Below, in pieces: positions 1-11,129 of a DNA stretch of 64,000 bases (its first letter is position 1; every line of letters begins with the position of its first letter). The stretch is taken from the NCBI GenBank assembly GCA_027627225.1, contig CM051034.1, positions 45,778,548-45,842,547 of the forward strand. The letters run 5' to 3'. The notes below the pieces were generated by a model. The model did not search any database and was not told the DNA's origin. It saw nothing but the letters and a program-made list of their open reading frames with translations. This stretch comes from Congeria kusceri. Taxonomy: Eukaryota > Mollusca > Bivalvia > Myida > Dreissenidae. The position numbers and the translations under genes were made by a program.

Positions 1-436
1 GCAATAAGTACATGACATACGGTAATTTAATTACTCGTAAATTTCATTATTTGAGTGTCGTCATCAACTGAGTGGAATGACGTCTGTACAAAATTTAAAC
101 GTTTTCTCGGGTTTCACGAAAAAGCCTTTACTGTCTGAAATATTAAACTAACCTCATTTTATCATTGACTGATTGATAGATGACAACATGAATCGACGTT
201 CCAATTAAGCATAATATGCAATAATTGTATTAACATTTTAATATATTAACTAGCTGAAACAAAATGTACAGTATCGGTCAAGCTCAGTTGTCTGGGCTCG
301 ACCGCGGTATCACAGATTCTACTTTACTTATCATGCGTTTAAACAATGGAATTCTGATAATATAGATGCTGAATATCATACTTTAATATGTAATACCTTG
401 CGTAGATACCACATGAGAAAATACACATTTTCTTTT

Positions 437-729
437 AAATAAAATAATCCCATTTTGAAGTGGGAAAATTTTCCCATTTTCAAAAGTGGATTTTTTTTTC
501 CCACTTTCAGAAAAAAAAAAATTCTAATCACATTTTTCAAACGAGAATTAGTGCAAACAGTTTAACAACGCTTAATATGCATATATATGCATAAAAAAGC
601 ATATTTTAAAAAGTAAAAATTCCCACGGAATTTTTTTCCCACACAAAATGTGGGGAAAATCCCATGGGAAAAAAAATCCCATGGGAAAATAAAAATCCCG
701 TTGGAAAATTAAAAAATCCCATGGGAAAG
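437..729. repeat. Low-complexity stretch rich in CCCATGGGA palindromes
   Basis: A/T-rich sequence in which short TTCCCA / TGGGAA blocks recur and pair with one another. Several exact CCCATGGG palindromes lie at about 660-725. It has no coding capacity. The rest of 1-991 is AT-rich and I see no gene in it. Confidence 0.6.
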
Positions 730-1068
730 CCAATTTTGCACAAAAATTTCATAATGAAAGAAATGCAATTTTTATGTGAAAAACATCAATTATTGATCAC
801 AACAAAACACTTGAATGCACACTTTATTTAAAATAGTAATATCTGAAAGAAAAAGGGTACTTAAGTTTGCAAAATTTCGGTTTCGCAAAGTTTTTCCGAT
901 GGCCGTTGATTACGAAAGTCGCTCATCAGGGTAACGCGAATTGTTGCCGACCGTCGGACGAACCGAACGGACAAGGGCAGTCAGTAAGGCCGATCATCAC
1001 CTACCATATTCGACATAAGATGTTTATCCACAGAAGGACGTCTTGTCCTTATGACGTTAAACAATTAC

Positions 1069-1856
1069 CGTTATTTAAGTGTCTACTTTAACTTCTTCTT
1101 CGCTTGCATTACATGCCTCTTGAAGCGACCAATTTTTAATAACTTCTCCTTGAAGAATGTTCTCTAATTTTGAGTGCTCTTAAAATGTGAATTTTGCAAT
1201 ATAGTTTTTGAAAGTAGACTGTTTAATAGCTGTTCTGGTGTCATTCAGTTCTTTTTCCAGTCTTTTAGAATATATTAGCAAATGTCGTTGCTGTTTTTTC
1301 TGTGACAGCTCTTTAATAAGTGTCTTTCTTTCTTGCATTTCAAGAGAAGCATCTTTGCACGTCTTTGCAACTTCGAGAATACTGTTCATATTTTCTTGGT
1401 GTTTGTTCTCTCCGGGTTTTTTCTGCAAGTAACTGTAGCTGGTCAAGTCTAGCATTAATCTTCTTGCGATATTCTTTAATTGAGTTCATATATGACGTTT
1501 TACATTCATCATTAAATTCTACATTTTCTTCTACACGAACCATAAGCTCACTGATTTCCCCTTCGATTTCAGTCAGAGTGGACTGAAGTTCATTTGTCTT
1601 ATCTTCATCAAACTTTGTGGTATGTAAATCAACGAAGTCATCTTTACATGTCATGTGATTAGAAAGAACACAGCGGCCACATATAGTGACGTCATGCTTT
1701 CCACAATAAAAACACGGAGGGTCTGTTTCGTGCACTAGGCATTTCTGTTCATGGATGTCTTTTTCTACGAGTACAGGCACCTGGGTAGTTGTATTTGATT
1801 TGTCCAAACTCGGGTTCTGCGAAGCAAACTGCACACACGTCTGATGATCTCGCCAT
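1069..1856 (-). pseudogene. Broken copy of the B-box/coiled-coil exon of a Deltex-like gene
   Basis: Read on the minus strand from ATG at 1856, this begins MARSSDVCAVCFAEPEFG and then follows the exon at 30939-30058 closely (B-box 2 CLVH...FYCGKHDVTICGRC, then the coiled coil). Three lesions disable it. A deletion removes the 95 bp corresponding to 30796-30890, between two TCCAA direct repeats, which takes out most of the first zinc finger and shifts the frame. A 1-bp insertion lies in the Lys/Pro run near 1415-1425. A Gln codon has become a TAA stop after FTF near 1178-1182. A possible donor (gtaatt) remains at 1068-1063. No RING or DTC exon is visible between it and the window edge. Function as a protein is unlikely. 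Confidence 0.88.
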
Positions 1857-2187
1857 TCTGAAAGGATGGTCTTTTCTGAAAAAATAGCAATACTTTAAAA
1901 CTAAATAATTCCTTCACAGAATGCGTGCGTTTGTCAAAGAGCGGGAAAATGGTGCCGTGCAACAACTACATGTACGTAGAATGTATGCGTTAAATGGATT
2001 GTTAGAGGCAGTACAACGAGGTAAACAGTTTGCCTTGTCAATTCCAAAATAGGCAAGTAATAACAATCATTATGTTAGGCATTTGTATTGATCTTACACT
2101 GACTAGCATGTTAACCTTTCGTTATCACTTATACACTGTAATTTCAATACTATTCCATGCAAAGCAAAGTAAGCAACAATATTTATA

Positions 2188-2343
2188 TCAAACAGGATCT
2201 GACACGAGTTGTCATGTCATTGCATATTTTATTAAACGAGTGTAGGAGGTTTGTTTGTAAGCGAGTATTTGGCAAGCTTACTAACGAATTTCCTAGACGA
2301 GTTTAATAAAATATGGTATTAAAAGACACTGAGTGTCAGATCT
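2188..2343. mobile_element. Foldback element (GGATCTGACAC / GTGTCAGATC arms), copy 1
   Basis: The outer arms GATCTGACAC and GTGTCAGATC, and the inner arms ATATTTTATTAAACGAG and its complement near 2300-2320, form a large imperfect hairpin. Related copies lie at 31266-31420 and 59287-59400. The last is inserted inside a different element, which argues that this family was mobile. Adjacent sequence to about 2600 (including repeated GACGTCATTTCA) also recurs in all three places. Confidence 0.6.
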
Positions 2344-2654
2344 TTTATCACATGCTTTTAAACGAAAACAAACTTTAAATTTTACCAAGACATGCTGATA
2401 AATTCTAAAAATTTGTGTTCTGACGTGACGTCATTTCATGTTGACGACGTCATTTCACCAAAATAACGTCATGCGATTGGTCAGTCAGAGAATATGTAGC
2501 CAACGAAAACGATCAAATGTTATCTTGCACATGTGTAAGATAAAAATATTCCTAATAGCTGTATTACACGGAAAACGAGATATAACATGTGATAAATTAG
2601 TATTAACCTTAGAAATAATTACTTTAAGTATAAGACTTCACAACACAGTTGTAA

Positions 2655-3250
2655 GGGGGGTTTACTGGATTCAGCTTGTCTGTCTGGTCGTCTGTTCATC
2701 CGTCCGTCTGTCTGTCTGCCCGTTTGTGTGAAGTTTTTTTTGTCCAGAACATAACTTTCAAACTCTGTTAGGTATCAACTTCAAACTTCATACATGGATA
2801 GATGGTTGCTAGGCGAAGTGCAATGCATTATAATTATAACTCTAGCTGCATTATTTACAGAGTTATTCTATTTGTTTTCCTTCTCCGGCCATTTTCTGAA
2901 AAACTACTGAAGGTATTGAATTCAAACCTTATAAATGGATAGATGTTAGTAAGGCGGAGTGCAGTGCAGTGTAGCAGCATTATTTACGGAGTTATTCTCC
3001 TTTGTCAGTTTTCTTTGTCGACTATTTCCTCAAACTCTGCGGAAGGGATTGACCTCAAACTGCATAAATGGATTTATGTTTGTTATGTGGAGTGCAATGA
3101 ACAAGAATTATATCTCTAGATTTATTATATACAGAGTAATTCCCCTTTGTCGAATTCTTTCCCCATTTTTACTAATACAATTTAACACCTCAAAACTACG
3201 TGTTGCTTGTATCAATATCCTTGTGACAAAGCGGCATGCGAGTGGTATTA
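2655..3250 (+). repeat. 130-bp-unit tandem element headed by CTGTCTGTCCGTCC
   Basis: A CTGTCTGKYCGTCYGT-rich head is followed by about four diverged units. Each contains 'ttctttgtcg...tcaaactctgc...ggtattgacttcaaac', 'aaatggatagatg', 'gtgcaatgcatta' and 'attatttacagagttattct' blocks. The same element is at 31715-32350 as part of the segmental duplication. The units encode nothing. Confidence 0.65.
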
Positions 3251-5815
3251 GTATTTGAGCCATGGCGGTGGCAGTTCTAGTTATAACATTGATTCGTGTT
3301 GACAACTGTACCAACCATTTTTTATACTTTCCCACTGATAAAAATTCTGAAGCAGACATAAAACTTAAGTAGGAAATACGTGCCCTACAGAGACCACCAA
3401 ATAATTGGCGTGAGTCTCCTATAACAGGAATATCGACGGTAGTTTGTGTGTAACTTTTACAAACCCAAGTTCGTTTATATGGATTTAATATTAAAGCATT
3501 TTTTAGCACTATAGTTCTGTTTATGCTCGCCCGGGCAATTCCGTGGGAGAAACAAAACTGGAAGTAGTAATTAAATTGTTAAAACTAATTGGATACAATT
3601 AGATACTTTGCGCATGTGAAAACGCCAAGGCTGCTCGGAGTTTGAATGGAGTTCGTTAGACTGAATCTGTGACTTCGTGATTATGAACCATCAAAGAACT
3701 GTCATCATTCTGTTTATCATCAATAAATTGTTGAAGATTACTGTAGACGATTGGTCCAAGTCAGTTTATGCATAAAACTCACATCACAGTGTATGCTACC
3801 TCGAGTAATCAATGATGGCCCTTAATCATGAATAAGGTGTATGCATACATTTTATGTCAGTGATATTTAAAATACACATGTTTTATTGCCAAATTAATGT
3901 TGAATAAACGGTTAAAAATTAACTGAAACTTTCGTGTTTATACAAAAAAAAATTCAAAACATTCAAAAGCGTGTAGTATTTCATAGCTTTCGCTGTACGA
4001 CAACAATAATGAGTATAAAAGGATGGCATATACAACTAAGTTTAATGTATTCCAATCTTACCTTTAAGGCAACTTACAGTTTTGATATCGCAAAAAAAAC
4101 AATTCTGCATCATTATTAACATATTTTAATGTGCATACAAACTTTCAGACCGATCCACACAGTAGAATTGCTTGAAAACGCATTTGAGAATGACGCATGA
4201 TAAGCAAACTTGCTTGCGTTTTCAATGTTTGGATTATATTGGAGTGCCTGAGCCTAATGTGTACTTAATTCACAAAACTCAGTCAAAATACTAGAATATT
4301 TTTACATACTGTAAAATGCAATAGTGAAAAATATTATATAAAAAGTGTTCATTTTTGGTTTTAGCATGATTTGGTGCGCTGCGAGATGCACAAAACGAGT
4401 TTCCGTACTTTTTTTCTCTTCTTTTTTTACTTGGAAAAGCGGTTTTCGATGTAAAAATCGTAACGCACATTCAAATCATGATATTTATCGCATTTTTTCC
4501 GTGAAACGTATTACAGCCAATAAAACCACACAGTAATATGGTGATTTTATGTAAACATTGCTCCTTTAGTGCCACTTCCTGTTTTGTGTTTAGGTTACAA
4601 TCCCTATGTCACGTAATGTGTAAAGGCAATAACTTTAACAAAATAATTGCAACGTGTTGCACATAGGGATCCTCATAACCATACATTTTCTTAAAGAGCT
4701 TTCCTCGCTGAATTGATAATTCATGTAATATGTAAGGAAGAACGCGACAGTAAATAAATTTGACTTTTTTATCACCATTTATTCACCGGATACTTTCTAG
4801 TTGAATGTAACCCGCCTCAGCGCAAGTGTCCTACTGTGGTCTCCAATCTTAAAACATATCAGTGATTTATTAGTGCACACCAATGCTTACCTTACCAACA
4901 TCTCCGAAAAAGAATATCGAAGCAAGTGTCTAAACCTAAAAACATGTCTTGGAGTTAAACTTGTTGATTTATTTAGAGAGTACAATCGTACATGACTTAT
5001 TTATTTAGTGTAATGTGACCTTTAAATCACAGCGTTTAATATAGGGGAGTCCACCTCGGCAAACGCATTGGTTACCTCCAATAGTTTTATTGCTCTAGAG
5101 CCGTGTAGTACCCAAAATCGAGTCACTAAAAAGATATTATTATACAGTATTCTCATATTCTTTTCATAAGACAAAATACTCCGATTATAAAGATCTATCA
5201 GTATCGGATTCAGTCAATAAACGGTTTAAATCAGAATAATGCTCACATTACTGCCCAAATGAAAGTGGATATCCACATTCCCCATCTGCTAGTAAGCAAC
5301 AATGTTTATTAGTTTGTTTTGGTGTTAATGCTTAAAAATAAATATGAAGAAATTTAATTGCAACAATGAAGAGCCTGTCTTATATAAAAATGTAAGATTT
5401 TACTTTTTAATAAACACAATGTGCAACACTTTTATGACTACTTTCGTGTTTAATAACTGTAATTTAACGAAGCTGAAGCTATTCATGTACATACCTTCTA
5501 TTCATCAAGTGAAGCCAATATATAGCTCTATGTCTGAATAGTTTATACTCCTATGACGTTTAAAATTAAATAGAAACCAGATTTCTGCACTCGACGACCT
5601 ACGCCCTTTGCAAAACGGAAGCATGGCAAACGAGGCAACAAGGGCAGATAACAATGGATAATTTTACATTTTGTTTAGTTTTCAAATCATGACTCGTCCT
5701 TTGGCTTAATATTTCAAAGTAAGAATATGCGCTGGTTTAACTACTACGATAACAATATTTTACTAACGCAAAATAGGTGCATAAATGCATTTTGTAATGG
5801 ATGATTGATTTCACA

Positions 5816-8800
5816 CTAATCTGACGTCAAACAATTTATGGCCGAATACTTATGGACAATTCACAATATGGCGGACAAACTGTATGTCACATATCAAAAC
5901 ACAATTTTCAAAATGTTAGGCGCTCGTGGTGTTGTAATTGCAATCAAACTTTGTGATAACGTGATCTTTAAGTGAAATTAATCTCGTTAATTGCACATCG
6001 ATTAAATATACTGAATAACCTGTCTGGACGTACATCCATATATTTGGGATTTTCCTACGTTTTGTTTACTATTTAATGAAATACAATATTGAGTTATTTT
6101 AAATAATCGTGTGATTTACGACAAACATTACATTGTATCCTTATGTTAATAAGAAAGTTAGCCTATTTAAAAATTATATTAATCGGTCAAGCTAACGAAA
6201 TATCAATAAATAAATAAACAAATTATTTCAAATGTTCTTATTTTTCATAGGCTGTAGTTTCCATTCCAAGACATGAGTACAACAGCAAAATTTTAGAAAT
6301 AAGAACAGAAAGCAGCCATTACATTTGTGATAGGTTCTCTTCCAACTAAATAAAAAAGAACATCCAACAACATCCCTGTTAATCTTTGTGTGACTGCTGT
6401 TTAAAAAGGACATCTGATAAACGTGTTATCCAAATGAATGTTAAAAGTAAAACATTGAGTCATTGCATTCAAATTATTGACTTTAGTATGTAGTACTGAT
6501 GTTTTTGAGTTTGTGCACAGTATGAGACTATATTTCATTAAATTATTTCAGTGATGAAGAAATCGTCAGGTACATGTTTTGTGTTCATTTGAATCATGGG
6601 TATCTTGCCTATTTCTATATAAGAAGAATCATTAAAATGCATAAATGTGTATTTATTTAACATAAGAAATATAAACACATTCAAATACAATAATAATAGT
6701 AATGCATATTTACAGAGTTATTGTGTTAGTTAATATGTTCAGACTTAAACATTTTGTATTGTAAGCAATGAATAAACAATGGTATGTCACTGAAGAACTT
6801 GGATTGCAAATATGTACATTATTATTATTTCATTTTTTTTCCACTTGAAAAATCTTAAAACCTGTTGTGTTTATGTTTTGTATATTAATACTGGTAATGA
6901 TGAAACATAAATAAAAAATACAATTGTATATGCATGAGTAGAGTAGATCTAGTAGGAATCAATTACTAACTGAATCAACAGCCTGAAAAGAAATACAACA
7001 ATAATACAAATGCACAAGAATTATACACCAAGTTTTTCTGGCACTTACTACTTAGCACTATCACAACTGTATCTATACTGATTATTCATTCTACACACAC
7101 AAATTGTATATTGTGATTCAATGCACACTTACTTTACCTGCAATACTTTTTTATTATAATACAAACTCTTAAAATAATGTGATTGAGCTTTAAAATATCA
7201 GTCTAAATCAAATAACTACAAATAGACCCTTTTCACATTCCCGTTATCGAGTACTATAGGAGTTGTCTCCCTTGATACAGCGAATCGAGAACGAGGCTGA
7301 CGATGTATTTGCTGTAATTGTCCATAAAGGTTACGCATGCGCAAATAAATTTCTTCTTTGTTACATATAAAATATTCAAAATTTGATCTCACTTTTCACC
7401 ATGACCAAGCTACTGGCCAATATATCACCATACATTGTTGGAAAGATGAGGACATAACCTTTGGAAAAAAAAGCATGTCAAAAAATTCTATGCGTTGTAA
7501 CTCAAAATATTTACCTTACAAAAAACACACCGGTTTCGACGGGCATGGAGGCTGCCATTTTGCGCATGAATACATGGGCCAAAAGTTATGAAGCTGGGAA
7601 CCACTAGAAAAAAAGTAGTGCACACAAACAGCCTTTTTTCTTATTGCTTACATATATACCTTTAAAATGATACCAAAACATATCATTTAAACTGTATTTT
7701 ACAAATTATATGCATCCTGCACTCAACCATATGTGCTTATTATCTAACTGACAGCTGACATGTAACCCTGAGGAGGTGACTTCCGTTTTGGGGTAAGTAG
7801 ACCTAAAGTAAAATAATGTTCAATGGAGAAAGTGTCGAGTAAACTTATAAAATGTTGTTTGTTTTTTTCATTAAACTTGTATTTGTTTTATTTAATAAAT
7901 TATGTATACGTGGATATGTTTCAAATATTTGAATTATAATGCTAAGAATGTAACTATCACAAAAAGCCAAATCTGCTAACGAAACTATCAATATGCAGTA
8001 TGAGCAAAAAAGTGATATCCCGGAATATGCTTTTTTGTTCATTTGAGTGAAACAACTTAAGAATTCTACCGAGTTAACCAGAATTGATAAAATGCGTTTT
8101 TTCTTTGTACTCTCTTGTTCTCTTGATACAGAGCCAAAACAAAAAAATGTGACTGAGAAATAAAGCATCATTATATAATAACAAAACGTTAAAAAGTGTG
8201 TTAAAAAGTGTTAATCATGATTGTATGTCTTCAAACTTGGTGTACAAACACATGTACATTCCATTTATAAACTATCATGAGTTCAAGCAAACGATCAGGA
8301 TAATTGCCAATAAAATTATATTTTTGTCTTAAATAATTTTATTTTTAAATGATATTGTTATTTCACTTGTTATCAGGTAGATTTATGAAGTCTGTGGCAT
8401 AGCTGCCGAGACAGTGATCTGTGTATTACTTCACTAATTGGTATGCTCCTCTATTACGTAATTGTGCCACATGTTATTTTAAAATTAGGACCTATATATA
8501 CACATTCTTGTTACATAATAATGGTCATGTGTTTATACAAGATTATGATCTTATAATTGATTAGACCAGAACATAAAGTACCTTTGCCATCTTCAATTAG
8601 CCGCTGTTACCATAGAAGATTTTGTTGATGCCTGACCTTTACTACGAAGTAAGTAAATATCGTGTAACAGAATATTATCAGCTCATGCCTCACCCTATAA
8701 CGTAGTGGCAGGAGTAGGTAACTACTCGATTACACGTATTCCAGATTACAGTAATTACGTGTATTCCACTCACGGTAATTGTGTAGTATTCATTTATTGT

Positions 8801-8860
8801 GGTAAACTAATTACACGCAATAATTGCTTAAAGCTAAAATCACAAGTTTAAAGCGCTTTT
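5816..8860. other. No gene recognised
   Basis: AT-rich single-copy-looking DNA. The only notable frame is a 77-codon plus-strand ORF at 7358-7591, which resembles no family I know and has no convincing splice context. A short GC-richer patch at 7230-7345 could be regulatory but carries no diagnostic motif. Confidence 0.5.
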
Positions 8861-8867
8861 CCAAATT

Positions 8868-9375
8868 TCGGTATGCGCATCCGCATTGCGCAAATCCGCA
8901 TCCGCAAAACAGTCGAGCAAGTTGGAAACAGTTGGACCGTCCGTATCCGCAAAGCGGTGAGTGATTTTATGCGGATGCGGACGACATGGTATCTAACTTA
9001 GCATATTAAACATAGGGCTTTTATACGTAAAACATTCGGAAAATAGAAGAAACAGTCTAGATACACATGGATAACTCAACTTAGATTTACCGAGTACAAT
9101 AACTTGGTAATAACGGGTAACCTTTAAATGAAATGAGTCATGACTGACGCTGCATATATAATTGTTGGATTGTTTAAAATCCATCACATGTGAATGTTTC
9201 GCTTACTGGTATAACTATTTGCATCCGACGTAATTAAAAATGTTTAAAAGCTTCTTACTCAGACATTGTAACTATTTGAAAATATTCGACGTTATTATGC
9301 TGATTCATTGATAAGAACGTCCGAATAATATTTATGCGGATACGGATACAGATGCGGATGCTGATATGGACATGT
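8868..9375. mobile_element. Miniature element with clustered GCGGATACGGAT-type subterminal repeats
   Basis: The left part is rich in ATCCGCAT/TATCCGCA words (8875-8950). The right part (9330-9370) is rich in the complementary GCGGATACGGAT words, so the ends fold back on each other. A related structure with the same words is at 42690-43375. No coding frame. Clustered short subterminal repeats are typical of nonautonomous DNA transposons; assignment to a superfamily is not possible by eye. Confidence 0.5.
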
Positions 9376-10780
9376 GGAAAAGCAGCCTTATAAAACAGAT
9401 AAGGCAATTTAGATCAATAAAATGATATCTCTTGATTGTTTGTTTTGAAAACAATATGGATAATCTACTTGTATTCTTTGGTAAATTATATTGCCTTAAC
9501 TGTTGTCGTAAAAATATGAATTGGAATATTTTCATATCTCTAAAATACACTGTAGAACAAGATCAATAGAGGAAGCTAACTAGTTGTATAATTGGGTTTT
9601 AGTGCATCGAAACACAAAATATATAATATAATAATATATTTAAAACAACTACAAATCTCTCTTTTTCTGATTCTTATAAAATGCTCTATCACTGATGTAC
9701 CTTATTTTGTCTTTAAACATCGCAAGACATACAGAGCTAATGTTAAAAATTATAACGTATTCAATATACTAGCACAGGTATGTAATAGAATAAAAAGTAC
9801 ATACTACACGAAAGTAATACCGAAATACACAAGTGTTCATCTCGCATTTATCACATTTCAGCTTTAATTAGCAAATATGGTTTCAGTAACAATCTAATAA
9901 ATTGGTTTGTAAACTTATAACTTTTTTATATGCACTTTATGTTAATATGTATGATAGACATTATATGATATGTGAGACATGAAATTAAATAAACAATCCC
10001 CACCACTAAATTATACAGTTTTGCCTCAAAATATGTTAAACATATATTTAAAGTCACAATTTCCTTCAAAATCATAATACAATTACAAAATATATGTACA
10101 TTAAAATCAATTCGAGGATAACATTACATTATTGTGTCTATACAGTCAAAGGCATACATACTGTATATGTAAATTAAGAATAGAGAAACCAATTCGCATT
10201 ATTTGTTTTCGGATCTTAAACAATCAAACGTTTTAAAAACGACTAACCTAAAGATGAATAGACACGTGATGGCAATTATAATGTACATTTGTTACCAGCA
10301 CGTTTCGCATCCAATTCTATAGAATATTTGTATATTTTTCATTCATGCCTCAATTCAATTAATACTCCTAAATTAAAAAGCAACAAAAGCAGCTGTGCGT
10401 ATAGGATGAATAAAGCGGTATGTTACTTATATGGCCAAAATATAATGCGAATTCAACCAAAATTACTTAGGCAACAGTTGACGATTAGCTACGGGATTTA
10501 TTATCGCAACTACTTCAGTCAGACTCCGACAAACATCGTTGGCAGCATACGAAAGTTTTTACAAGACATGTCCGTCAAACAATTGAGTCTTGGTTTTCTG
10601 AATTGCTAATCACATTTTCAATCAAATTTCTTCGCAATATCAATAATGCTCGTTACTAAGTTGAATGCATTAACCCGAATATGCATTCCACAAATTTCAA
10701 GTGTATGGTATGCAGGCACCTCTGCTTCGCTGATATCAGTTTTCAATAATATGCGCAGATAAAACTTCTCATTCATGTTT
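9376..10780. other. No gene recognised
   Basis: AT-rich intergenic sequence downstream of the minus-strand Deltex-like gene. Only short, unsupported frames are present. Confidence 0.5.
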
Positions 10781-10793
10781 AATAAAAGTATAT

Positions 10794-10799
10794 TTTATT
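10794..10799 (-). promoter_or_regulatory. Candidate poly(A) signal of the Deltex-like gene
   Basis: AATAAA on the minus strand, about 215 bp downstream of the gene's stop codon. It is the first good hexamer after the tandem repeats in the 3' UTR. Confidence 0.45.
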
Positions 10800-10864
10800 T
10801 ATGAAGAGAAAGTTCACATTAATGGAATATTAAGTACATTTACAAACTCTAAATGTTCGGATAT

Positions 10865-11098
10865 TCAGTCTACAGTCATTGTTCCCTCCAAAGTATCGTT
10901 ATCAGCCAAAGTTACTGCCTTTGCTTTTCATCTGATCAGCCTACAGTCACTCCTCCATCCAAAGTATCTTTGGGATTAATATCGGCTTACGTTAGACCTT
11001 TGGTTTTCTTCCAATCAATCTACTGCCACGGTTCCCTCCAAAGTATCGTTGGGGTCAATATCGGCCAACGTTACACCTTTTGCTTTCAACTGATCAGT
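10865..11098 (-). repeat. About 78-bp tandem repeat, three units, covering the gene's C-terminal codons and 3' UTR
   Basis: On the minus strand the first unit is coding (QLKAKGVTLADIDPNDTLEG, then a stop). Two further units downstream still read as KGLT-ADINPKDTLDGGVTVG and KAVTLADNDTLEGTMTVD, interrupted by stops and a frame change. The array therefore arose by tandem copying of the gene's last codons, and only the first copy is translated. Confidence 0.75.
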
Positions 11099-11129
11099 TA
11101 CTCTGTCAAGATAGTCAGAAAAATCGAAG
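11015..11129 (-). CDS. Deltex-like gene, last coding exon
   Basis: The acceptor attttcatttcag is followed by FDFSDYLDRVTDQLKAKGV, equivalent to the C-terminal YPDPTYLxRVxxELKxKGI of Deltex proteins. TLADIDPNDTLEGTVAVD and TGA follow. The single leading C completes AAC from exon 4. The tail after KGV is longer than in typical family members and is the unit amplified downstream (10865-11098). Confidence 0.85.

Larger units (their letters stand above)
992..5815. repeat. Segmental duplication, copy A (partner of 30001-33935)
   Basis: The sequence runs colinear and in the same orientation with 30001-33935, with many substitutions and indels. Shared landmarks in order are the B-box exon, a foldback element, a CTGTCTGTCCGTCC-headed 130-bp tandem element, a GCTCGCCCGG motif near 3525/32600 and 'aagtaagaatatgcgctggt' at 5719/33840. 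Homology starts just past the exon donor (about 992) and fades after about 5815. Copy A carries the broken version of the gene exon. It also holds extra sequence (about 3930-4990) that is shorter or absent in copy B. Confidence 0.85.

Noticed and set aside
7358..7591. 77-codon plus-strand frame (HHDQATGQYITIHCWKDED)
   Set aside because: No recognised family, no splice signals of note and no conservation evidence available in the window.
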